Source of the DNA: Poa pratensis
Lineage: Eukaryota; Streptophyta; Magnoliopsida; Poales; Poaceae
Length of the DNA stretch: 64,000 nt
Direction: 5' to 3'
NCBI GenBank assembly: GCA_947311845.1
Contig: CAMZMU010000059.1
Span: 57,026,617 to 57,090,616, forward strand
The notes beneath the pieces are model-generated. The model searched no databases, was not told the DNA's origin, and saw only the letters and a program-made list of their open reading frames with translations. The position numbers and the translations under genes are program-made. Of this stretch, positions 54,912 to 64,000 are shown piece by piece (the stretch's first letter is position 1; every line of letters begins with the position of its first letter).

Positions 54912-57169
54912 TCTTTACTATGAAATGGGAGTTGGTGATGGTGTAACCCATGGCAGAATTTTTCTGCCTCCCGATTCTGCCCTCCGCGGACCAATTGTGT
55001 GCCGGCCCAAATAACTACACGATCAATTAGCACTAATTGCATGGATCAATCCATTCCAATCAGCAATAACTACACGATCAATTAGCAGTAATTGCATGGA
55101 TCGATCTGTTCCAATCAGCAATAATTACATGATCAATTGGGCCTCAGTTCACGCCCTCTCTCTCTCCATCCTCCCAGCAAGCCCATCTCTCCCACTGCAG
55201 GTTGCCGAAAATCCCTCACCCTCATCTTAAACCTTACGACATCCCTTCTACATATCGTCCTCATCTTTCTTGCTCCAACTGTACGACGCCTTTCTTCTCC
55301 ATCGTCTCTCTCATCTCGCATGTGTCGAGCACGATCATCATCTCGACGAGGCCTCTGGTTTCATGAGGAACCGGAGGTCATGGTGTAGGAGATGGCGATG
55401 TGGATTGTGCCCATAATCTTGGCAAAGCTGGCCATGGCGAAGACCAGCACGAGGAGCCCCACGGTGACCGGGTTGCGCACCCTGATCAAGTTGGTGCGGA
55501 GGCCACTGATAGTGAAGAAGAGCGGGCAGCAGCCCCATCACGAAGTCCTCCATCTTTTCGATGAGCACCACCCCCAGCTCCACGCTGGGTATCACTAGCC
55601 CGTACACGAAGGCGTCGAAACGGAGTGGATGTCGATGGCGTCGGTGCATGCGCCGACGATCGTGAAGGCCGTGAGTATGAGCGTGATCTAGACATCGCTA
55701 ATGGTCTCGCCCTCGAGCACGCGGCGCACGAACCATCACATGGCCGGGCGCAGGACGTAGATGCAGGCGAGCACGAATGCCACCCCGGAGGGGAGCACCC
55801 AGAGGGACGAAAACAGGGTGTTCTTCACCTCGAGATGGCGATGGCGAGCGCGAGCAGGATCCAGGTGCACATGTCGTTGACAATGGCGGCCGACATGGCG
55901 ATCTTGGAGTTCATATTTCATGAGCTTGATTTCGGCGAGGACACGGGTGAGCACCGGGAAGGCGAGGACAAGAGCGCGCCGCCGAGGAAGAGCAGAAGGA
56001 GGCCTGGTGCACGTTCTTGGACACCTGGTGCCGGAAGATGAAGGAGGTGGCGGTGCCATGCAGAAGGGCAGTGCCATGCCGGCCACCGCGATGATCATCG
56101 CCTTCTTCCCTGAGCGCTTGATGACGTTGACGTCCATCTCGAGACCGACGAGAAGAGGAAATAGAGGAGGCCCAGGTGCGCCACCATCTCGAGGGTGAGC
56201 AGGCTCCGCAACGGGAACACCATGTCAGCCCACGTCCCCACCTGCCCCATCAGCGACGTCCCCAGGATCACGCCGGCCTGCATGTAGGACATGCGTTTGT
56301 TCAGCAAGCAAGCACGAAGATTCTTGAGCAGTTAATGGAGGAAATGCATGCATTGGACGCACGATGATCTCAGCGATGACGCGGGGCTGGTAGAAGGGCT
56401 TGAGGAGGACGGCGAGGAGGCGGGTGGTGCCGACGATGATGGCCGTCTGGAGGATGAAGAGCGGTAGGGAGAACTCGAGCGGGCTCATGCCCTGCCAGAT
56501 GTCGTAGGTGGTGATCATCATGGGGGAGTAGCACACCGCCGCCTCCGCCCCGCCGGTGCCGGTCATGCCCGTGACGTTCTTGGCTGGAAGGTCGCCGGCC
56601 ATGATCCCGGGTACCGTCTCGGCCATCTCGGTGCCTCGCACCCTATCTCTCGTGCGTGCGTCCGTTCTGTGCCGCCTTGGCTCGCTGGCGAAACGAGGAG
56701 TGTGACTGATTCCGGAAGGGAAGAAAAGGTCAAAGTGACGAGAGAGTAGGCAGGCCATCATTGCATGTGTCTTAGAGAATCCAATAACAACAATAATCAC
56801 TACCGGAGAGCATGGCTTTGGGACAGCGCTTTGGGACAGAATTGATAATTTGTTTATGCATTTCAACATGATCTGTTCTAGATAAATATTGTAGGACTTG
56901 ATGTATTTTGCACAATTTTTTAATTATATATCAAAATGAACTACGATCAATATGGCGTCTATGAATTTATTGACATTCAACTGAATACGTGTGTGCATGC
57001 ATGGTATTTAGCTATCTTGAGAAATAATATTGTTCTCTTTTCGTGCCTCCGATCTCCATAAGTCACTGTGATTAGAAACTCACTAAAATTTGACGACACG
57101 ATTGCACAAACGATGGACACATAGTAACGTATTCAACTATCCCGTTGCAACGCACGGGCAATTTCCTAG
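54912..57169 (+). mobile_element. Complete Helitron carrying a cation/H+ antiporter gene fragment
   Basis: 2258 bp inserted between A (54911) and T (57170); the uninterrupted site is visible in N1's LTR near 11300. The 5' end is TCTTTACTATGAAATGGG. The 3' end has a CCCGT...ACGGG hairpin (57141-57158) and CTAG at 57166-57169. No target duplication, as expected. It encodes no Rep/helicase, so it is non-autonomous. It carries 1.24 kb of CHX-type antiporter sequence on the opposite strand. Confidence 0.88.
55385..56626 (-). pseudogene. Captured 5' half of a CHX-type cation/H+ antiporter gene
   Basis: Start ATG at 56626. Exon 1 (to 56363) includes VTGMTGTGG-like sequence, then DIWQGMSPLEFSLPLFILQT and QPRVIAEII, the conserved N-terminus of plant CHX proteins. 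A GT donor at 56362 and an acceptor ATGCAG before 56277 frame an intron at the usual CHX position. Exon 2 gives GVILGTSLMGQ, FPLRSLLTLEMVAHLGLLYFLF and MDVNVIKRSGKKAMIIAVAGMALPF. After frameshifts come FPVLTRVLAEIKLM, LSSLWVLPSGVAFVLAC and FDAFVYGLVIP. The Na+/H+ exchanger domain is present to about its middle; the rest and the cytoplasmic part are missing. Retained intron shows DNA-level capture. Several frameshifts rule out a transporter. Confidence 0.85.
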
Positions 57170-58363
57170 TCTTGTCTAGTTTTAATCTTCTTCGGACGGA
57201 GCTATTATTAGGTACAGCTAAATAAATAGACTAAACTCTTATGATGGATCATGTGGCCAATTAAATGACAGCACAAGAATTATTAAGACATAAAGTCCCA
57301 CCATAGCATTACACTCTAGGTCCCCGATACTAATACCCCGTAAAGCAACTTAATGATTCGGTCTCAGGCTTTCGTGTCCTCCCAAGTCTCCCTCACGCCA
57401 TTACACTACGGTTCTCCTATGAGCCCATAAAGGTGAAGTGTTGTGCAGTCGACGTTCGCACAACACCATCATAGAGTCACACAAAAAGATAAACAATAAA
57501 CAAAATACCAACACATGTCATATATAAATCATTGCCAATTCATCCTATGCCCTCAGGAACATACGGGAACTACTCACAACGTGTAAACATGATGATATTC
57601 AGTGGCATAAATGGTTCAACACAATCTGAAAGTATAACTCCACCACCAAATAATGACAAGTACTCAATCACAAACATGAAAGGAGCACAGTTCAGGTATC
57701 TAGGGTATAGCAACTCTCAAACTACGAGGGTGGCGGAGTGGATCACGAAGATGATGATGAAGATGGATCTGGTCTTGGTGATGGTGATGATGTAGAGGCC
57801 TCCTCCCAAGCCAAGGAGGAGAGGTGATGATGATGGCGGTGATTTCCCCCTTCTCCGGAGCTCCGGAGCAGCAGGATCTGATCCCCCTCGGAGGGAATCG
57901 GGAGCTCCGCCGCCGCCGCGACCTCGGATAGTCTCGTAAAAATTAGGCCGTTACTTTTCGGGCGAGACGGAGACCTCGTTAAAAAGCCCCAGGCGAGGAA
58001 GTGCCCGAGGCTCGTTTTGGTGGGTCCCACGTGGTCAGGGAATCTGGCCGCGTGGGCCCACCTCTTTTGGGCCTCGTGGCTCTCCTCGCTTTCTTCTTCT
58101 TTCCTCCGGTGTTCTCCCGATGAAAAACCAGCTGTGCAATTTTCCTTTTATTAATTGGGCCTTCGTAGCTCCTGAAACAATAAAAACACGAAAAAAGAGG
58201 TTTTCTGCCTCCCAGAAATTAAATACTAAAAATAGGGACTTTGTTGGAAAGTCCACTATATCATCTAAAACATGTAAAAACAATGATATAATAATGCAAA
58301 TAACATCCTAATATGGTGGTATAAGTGGTATAAGTGATGATATAAAATGCACGTATCAGAAAG

Positions 58364-59414
58364 CCACAGCAAAAGCCCAACCAAACGGGGCCTAACTACG
58401 GTATTTACTAGCGGCTCACAATGAAGTAGGCAAGCATCACCTTGAGAAGTTGTTCCATTCAGTAGTAACCTGAACTGGCGGTCAAGATATGATGACAGTT
58501 CTAGTTGCCGATTTCGGGAGCCATCAACCACCCATGTGAAAGCCTCGAGGCAGAAACAGATCTCGAACGGGAGAAACTCATCAATCAACTCAAAACCCTA
58601 GGCAATGTTTATATACTCGATTCAACATCGAAAAAAATCAAATGTAAATTGAAATGGTTGTGTGAAAAAAGAAATGTACAAGCATACGAAATTTAAACTA
58701 CATCTGCTCCAAATATTTTACATCTGATGATACTTTTGCATACCTAATTCGTCCATGTTACAATGAACATGAAACTTTACATTCTAGCATTGATTACACC
58801 TATGACAAAAGAATTTTAGTCTGTCTATGAATATTTGCGCTATTTGTAGACTAGAATAATTTTACATTCTAGCAGATTGGTCTAATTTACATCTGGACAT
58901 GTTTCTAGGCTAGAAAATAATTTACATTCTAGCAGGCTGGTGCAAATTGACATCCTAAAAACCAGAGAATCACATCCTACTAAAAAATTACACCCCTAAA
59001 AATCAGAAAAAATCACGTCCACAAAATCATAGTCCAATCCATTCGGAAACTTACATCCACGTCATCGTAATCACATCCTAAACCCAGAAAATCACATTCA
59101 ACAAACATAGACATATACATCCAGAGATATTACATCCACGGGCCGACAAGCACATGTAGTACATGGGGATGGGATCGGTTATGCTAACCTGAATTAGCTG
59201 TGAAAACACGAATATATGGCTAGCACTACTGAATGACATTCTATGCTCATCTAAAATTTTAGGAAAACTATAAGTGCTACTGGCCCCCATATATGTAGGA
59301 GTGAAATGCATGTACAGTCCTTGAACTTGCTGGCTATGTCTATAATAGTCCTCAAACTCAGAAAATGAATCAGTTCGGTCCTTAATCTTGCTATAGAGGT
59401 CCACATACGGTCCT
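58364..59414. other. AT-rich non-coding sequence
   Basis: No gene supported. Degenerate copies of TTACATTCTAGCA occur at about 58777, 58862 and 58922, and 'acatcc' motifs recur between 58950 and 59140. Confidence 0.5.
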
Positions 59415-59784
59415 GCTACGATTGACTACTGTAGTTCGCTAACCTGGTGTCGGATCTGGCCCACATCATCGTTCCCAACGATGAAATATTCCGAGACGAA
59501 TCTGGTGGTGGCAAAACAACACCGCCGACCTGCCCGGGGCTCTCCGATTCTTCTTTCTGTAAGGATGACTCCACCGGGCCGACGCATCGAGTCCGCGTCG
59601 GTCCTTCCCTGTCCGTTTTTGCGAAAACCACGGTCGAACGTGGGGACGCAAACGGAGAACGGTCCGTTTTTCTGTCCGCCGCGACCTATTGTTGACCCAA
59701 ATTTGGACCACCGATGCGTCAGACGCGGACGCACGCGCCCACGCGTTGGGTCCTTCCAACGCCCACCTGTCAGCGACACGGCCA
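59415..59784. repeat. GC-rich repeat relic
   Basis: Contains CGGTCCGTTTTTCTGTCCGCCGCG-like sequence (about 59660-59690), which from memory recurs near cereal DNA elements. The open frames on both strands overlap and have no recognised domain. Confidence 0.3.
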
Positions 59785-60202
59785 TCAGTCCATCACCGTG
59801 AAGGACGAGCGGTCTGTGTCATCAACCAGTAGGACAGCCTCGGGCTCCTGCAATTCTTCAAGCTCTGCCATTGCTCCACGCCATCGTGGTTGATGCAGTG
59901 ACGCGGAAGCTGTGACGGAGGTCCCCACGGACGGCAGAGAAGGCGGCCACACGTCGTCGCACTTGCCAAGCCGCATGGGCACGGCGATGAAGAGCGTGGA
60001 GGCGTCGAGGTAGGCAACGTCGTTGTACACGCGCACAACGCGCCCATGCGTGGCAGCAGTCCCCGTCAGGGGCGACGCGGATGGTTGTGCCGTTCCCGGG
60101 CACGCTGCTGGGCATGGATAACTCATCCAGGATGAGGCGAAGGATCCCAGCCCGCGGCCGGACGTGGTCTTGGAGGCCGTAGTAGAGCGGCTGCTCAGGC
60201 AT
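59785..60202 (-). pseudogene. Unknown gene fragment, frameshifted
   Basis: From ATG 60202 the first frame reads MPEQPLYYGLQDHVRPRAG and ILDELSMPSSVPGNGTTIRV. After a shift near 60060 the sense continues in the frame ending at 59785, with VVRVYNDVAYLDASTLFIAVPMRL and an acidic tail ending at a stop. The continuity suggests one former exon. I do not recognise the family. The LINE at 60231-61540 sits just upstream and probably cut it off from its 5' part. Confidence 0.4.
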
Positions 60203-60260
60203 CGAACGCCTACACCAGTGTTGATTTAGATTTTTTTTTTGTGAAACGAAACGGGGTTGA

Positions 60261-61540
60261 TTTTTTTTTTTAGAGAGTACGCAATCGCGTACCGTAGCTT
60301 TATAGAAGATAGAGAGTGTTTTACAATCAGTGACAGTCCGAAGATATCAGGCTATCACACACACCAACACCAACACCGACAAAATAAACTCTAGTGAACT
60401 ACTCTTGCAAAGGTATTACTCCCACCTAGGCCAGCCAATCTCCACTGGTCCCATTCAGCGACAATTTCAGCAGTTAGACCCGGCACATCATACTGCTTGT
60501 TTATGTTTTGGAAAGCACGTGCATTGCGCTGCTTCCAAAGTCTCCAACAAATGAGGATCGTCAGAGAATCGAAACCTCTTCTGTCTTTGGCACTGAAGTT
60601 TCTTCTCGCCCGAAACCACCATGACTGCATCGTGTCTCCATGCTGCGGACCAGCTGTCACCACCTGAAGCTGTTGGAAACACCCCAACCAAACCTTTCTA
60701 GCGTATACACAACCCATCAGAATATGACTAATGGTATCCTCCTCCTGCAAGCAAGTGTAACACGCCGAGACTGTATCCTGCAGGCCGTGTCTAGTTCTTC
60801 TATCAGACGTCCACAACCTGAATTGCAGCGCAAGCCACGCAAAGATCTTGCACTTCAACGGCGCCCAGCTCCTCCAAATGCAACTCGCACCCTCCATCCT
60901 CACTTGCCCTTGGCACAATGCTTTGTACGTTGAACTTGCCGAGTACGTGCCCGTCCGGGAGCAAGGCCAAGTGAACTGGTCCTGCACGTCACTCAAGGCG
61001 ATCGAGTTGACATGCCAGAGCAGATCGAGGCATTGGCCGATCCCAGTCGCCGTGAGAGCATCCTTGATATCCTCGATCCATCTGTTATCCTGCATTGCCT
61101 CCTGAACGGTGCGTCTGTTCGCACAAGCCGTGGTCACCGCGGTCACCACAAGAGGCGCGATGTCCTGCGCACGGAGACCTCTGATCCACTTATCCCGCCA
61201 AAACAGAATGCTCTCACCATTGCCCACCTGAATGAGTGCCAAGCTGCTGAACACATCAGATACAGCTTGATCCTTGATCATATGCAGACCCTGCCACGGC
61301 CTGGAGCTATCCGTTCGTCGTAGCCAATTCCACCTAGCCCGCAGCGCCAAGCCCTGAAGCTGCAGATCCTTCACACCTAGTCCTCCATGCGCCAATGGTC
61401 TACAAATTCTCTGCCATGCAACAAGACATTGACCACCATGGATTTCTTGTTTCCCTTTCCAAAAGAAAGCTCTGAACCATTTGTTCAGCTCCTCCAATAA
61501 CCACACCGGGGCATCGGCGATCAGCAAACGAATTTTGAAA
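60261..61540 (-). mobile_element. 5'-truncated LINE (L1-type) 3' end
   Basis: Open for 378 codons (61527-60391), coding the C-terminal part of a plant LINE ORF2. It begins in the thumb-like region (WLLEELNKWFRAFFWKG, HGGLGVKDL) and runs through the zf-RVT module (SSTYKALC, IWRSWAPLKCKIFAWLAL, CxxC...HxxxxC as CYTCLQEEDTISHILMGC). The endonuclease and reverse transcriptase core are missing. A 3' untranslated part ends at a T run (60261-60271), the poly(A) tail on the minus strand; a second T run sits at 60231-60240. Typical 5'-truncated insertion. A target duplication was not found. Confidence 0.85.
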
Positions 61541-61554
61541 AAAATTCAGTTCTA

Positions 61555-61795
61555 GCGCGGTGTCGTCACGGCCGCTGCCGAAACCCTCAGCTTTCGGCAC
61601 GGGCAAAGACGAAACTGCGGTTTCGGCACGGGCGAGGCCGAAAGTGCCGTGTCGGCACGGCCCGTGACGATCTGCATGAGCGCAGGCGCTGCAGCAGGCG
61701 GGTCCCACACACTTTCGGCACGGGCGCTGCCGAAAGCTCTGTTTCGGCGCGGGCGCGGACGAAAGCCGTCTTTCGGCATGGGCGGTGCCGAAACC
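61555..61795. repeat. TTTCGGC(A)CGGGC palindromic repeat array
   Basis: About seven copies of TTTCGGCACGGGC alternate with GCCGAAA-type complements at about 30-bp spacing (61593, 61620, 61720, 61741, 61771 among others), so every unit can form a hairpin. Looks like subterminal repeats of an unidentified DNA transposon. Open frames across it give repetitive peptides on both strands and are not genes. Confidence 0.7.
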
Positions 61796-62344
61796 AGGGG
61801 GATAACGATGCCCCGCCTGGCTCGGCCTGCTTCTTCTTCCTTGCGCTCGAGCAGCTCCTTCTCCTCTTCTGTTCTTCCGTTTCCAACGAAAATAACACCC
61901 AATCTTACCCCTAAAAAATCCCTACCAGCCCACAGAATCAAACATTAGAGGAGAGGAGGGTTGGGGCATCCCTGATCTGTTGATGGGTTAGATTTTTGTG
62001 GAGGCGTTTGGGGGTGTAGAGGTGGAGCAATGGTGGTCAACAATGGTGGATAGTGCTGGTGTGTGCTGGTGTTGGACAAGCTAGAGGCGTGGTGCAGCGG
62101 TGGTGGTGCTAGATTGAAGCTGGGCAGCGGGAGCTACGCACGCGTCAAGGGTAAACCCTAACCTCTAGATTTTTTTTAGGTTAATGTGAATATAGTTTGG
62201 CTGCGGATTTTACGATTAGTGTAGATATATATATTATTGATTAGATGTGTTACATATTTTGGTTAGTCTTTATTTTACCGGTGAGCGTTAGATTTATTTT
62301 TGGTGGTCGTATTATTTAGAATATTCATGATAAGTATCCTCTAA
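61796..62344. other. Unassigned sequence
   Basis: A pyrimidine-rich stretch (61820-61900), a GGTGGTGG-rich stretch (62000-62115) and AT-rich sequence. No gene supported. Confidence 0.4.
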
Positions 62345-64000
62345 TCTTATTAATGGAGCCATACACGCCACCCACACTGTCACCTTGGTATTGTGTTGTC
62401 ACATGACATCCGAAGATTATAATGATAAAACCACTTGAGTATAGCATAACTATAACAATGAAGTGGAAACATCTATAGTAATTCAACTAGATTACAATGC
62501 TCATGATCACATAAAGATCACACCATGGGAGAGAGAGATAAACCACATAGCTACCAGTAGAGCCCTCAGCCTCGATGGAGAACTACTCCCTCCTCATCAT
62601 GGGACGCAGCAACGGCGATGAAGATGTCTCCGGGGCACTTCCCCGTCCCGGCAGGGTGCCAGAACAGAGCTTCTGTCCCTTGAATTAGGGTTTCGGATGG
62701 CGGCGAAGCTGGGAGTCGTATATCGGATAATCGTCGAACGTTTTAGGGTTTTCGGGGCGAAGGCAATATATAGGCGAAAGGGCGGCGTCGGGAGGCACCC
62801 GAGTCAACCACACCACCCCTCGGTGCCACCCCTTCTTGGCCATGCCCAGGCATGGTGTGGAGGCCGTGGGCCTCCCCCGAACTTATCCTTCTGGCCCATG
62901 GAGTCTTCTGGTAAAATAGTGTTGTACGTTGATTTTCGTCCAATTCCGAGAATATTTTCCGACTAGCTTTTCTGAAACGGAAAAACAGTAGAAAACTGGA
63001 ACTGTCACTGTGGCATCTTGTTAATAGGTTAGTCCCAGAAAATGCATAAAAATGCTATGAAGTGTAATCAAAACATGTAGCAATTGATATAATAACAGCA
63101 TGAAACATCAAAAATTATAGATACGTTTGAGACGTATCAAGCATCCTCAAGCTTAGTTCCTGCTCGTCCTCGAGTAAATAAACGATAAAAACAACATAAT
63201 TTTTGAAGTGACATGCTACCAACACAATCTTGATCAAATAACAGTGTAAAGTACATGAACTGAATGAAGTGATCCAAGTCAATGGTCTATAGTTTGCTAA
63301 CAAGTAAACAAGGAGTAAACAAACTGAATCATACAAGTAAAAACTTTCATGAATAGTACTTTGGAGACATTGGAGCTATAAGAATTTGCATAAGAGTTAG
63401 CTCACCCAGAAATAGATTCAAAGTAAAAGTGTTTGACCAACACAGAGTAAGATTTAAGTTTCAGCAATTGCTTCAACTTCAACATAATAATTATCTCATA
63501 AATATTGTCAAGACAAAGCAGTATAATAAGTCAAACATATCAGCATATAACAATTGTTGTACCAAAGTTGACACTAGTGTTTGCTTGTGGAGATAGAAAG
63601 AAGTAGGAAAACCGACTCAACATAAAAGTAAAAGAAATGCCCTTCGCAGAGAGAAGCAGGGATTAAATCATGCGCTAGAGCTTTTTAAGTTTTTGAAATC
63701 ATATAGAGAGCATAAAAATATATTTTGAGAGGTGTGTGTTAGTGGTCAACGAATCAGTAAATAGATAATACATTAAGTCACAAGCCAACCAGACCTTACA
63801 AGAGCGGCTCACATGAAGGACGTTATTTCTACCAAGCTGGCAGATCATCCCTCTTTCTCTTTTGTTTACACACTTGTGAACATTGCTTGACTAATTTCTC
63901 AGTGGCAAAAAGATGTGAAGAGAATTTTTGGTTAAAATTGTAATTAATTGGGACTGAGCACCCCGTTGCCAGCTCTTTTTGTAAAATTATTGGATAAGCG
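62345..64000 (-). mobile_element. N4: 3' part of an N2-family Athila-type element, running off the window
   Basis: Minus strand. 3' LTR, lacking its 3' half, at 62345-63139 (starts TGATACGTCTCAAACGTATC at 63139), collinear with N2's 3' LTR. Then polypurine tract and hairpin (63140-63177), then 3' non-coding internal sequence to the window end, similar to 24268-25050 of N2. No coding region is inside the window. The left edge near 62345 is a truncation with no visible duplication. Confidence 0.8.
63140..63177 (-). other. N4 polypurine tract and hairpin
   Basis: Minus strand: TTACTCG-AGGA-CGAGCAG (63177-63160), with inner four stem pairs intact and an A-C mismatch at the third pair from the outside as in P1. 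Then AAGCTTGAGGATGCT and the LTR 20 nt on. One G-to-A change interrupts the purine run pattern seen in N2. Confidence 0.7.

Larger units (their letters stand above)
54579..58358 (-). mobile_element. Solo LTR of the N1 family, split by a Helitron
   Basis: Perfect 5-bp target duplication GAAAG (54574-54578, 58359-58363) directly around one LTR with no primer site or polypurine tract: a solo LTR left by recombination. Minus-strand start TGATACGTGCATTTTA at 58358, end GGGAGTCATCA at 54579. Without the Helitron it is 1522 bp, like N1's 5' LTR. The same site was probably a small MITE: arms CGTTTGGTTGGGCTT (54544-54558) and its complement lie on either side. Confidence 0.9.

Noticed and set aside
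61552..61948. Frames of about 100-130 aa with repeated FGxGxAE-like peptides
   Set aside because: They arise from the palindromic TTTCGGC array, which is open on both strands.

Overview
The window is a nuclear segment of a large, repeat-rich grass genome, most likely a Pooideae grass (Triticeae, Poeae or Aveneae). The evidence is the stack of Athila/Tat-type Ty3-gypsy LTR elements with tRNA-Asp-like primer sites, the CACTA, LINE, hAT and Helitron relics, and 'telo-box' plus TGGGCC promoter motifs at the one clear host gene. I cannot name the species from sequence alone. No rRNA, tRNA gene, CRISPR array or prokaryotic feature was found.

Left part (1-28704): a nest of retrotransposons. An old minus-strand Athila-like element (N1) has the start of its 3' LTR at 327-450 and its 5' LTR at 10980-12143 plus 28353-28704. 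Its internal region holds a truncated plus-strand relative (P1, about 851-5115), a long LTR-like block (about 5116-9955) and its own broken gag. N1's 5' LTR was split by N2 (12144-28347, minus strand, target duplication GTGCC). N2's 3' LTR was split by N3 (13083-23573, plus strand, target duplication ATCAC). N3 is young and has an uninterrupted gag-pol frame. N2 lacks gag-pol and carries only an ORF of unknown function just after its primer site, so it probably depends on a partner element.

Middle part (28705-41540): DNA-transposon territory. It has a CACTA right end with GGCCGGCCCA arrays, and a decayed CACTA with two broken genes on the minus strand and a third Athila-like LTR inside it. 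It also has a Copia-type LTR with a 54-bp tandem array, and a cluster of host-gene fragments (XS zinc finger, DUF819 membrane protein, one unknown).

Right part (41541-64000): AT-rich sequence with a few exon-like pieces and Helitron ends, then one intact-looking small host gene (50568-51987, minus strand, three exons, 123 aa, probably mitochondrial). A hAT MITE lies beyond its 3' end and a 1.4-kb insertion lies upstream of its promoter. Next is a solo LTR of the N1 family (54579-58358, target duplication GAAAG), itself split by a complete Helitron carrying the 5' half of a cation/H+ antiporter gene. A LINE 3' fragment, a hairpin-forming repeat array and the 3' end of another N2-family element (N4) finish the window.

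The most unusual signal is a short RNA-like hairpin ending 19-20 nt before the 3' LTR in all five 3' ends visible here. Its stem changes between elements by paired substitutions.
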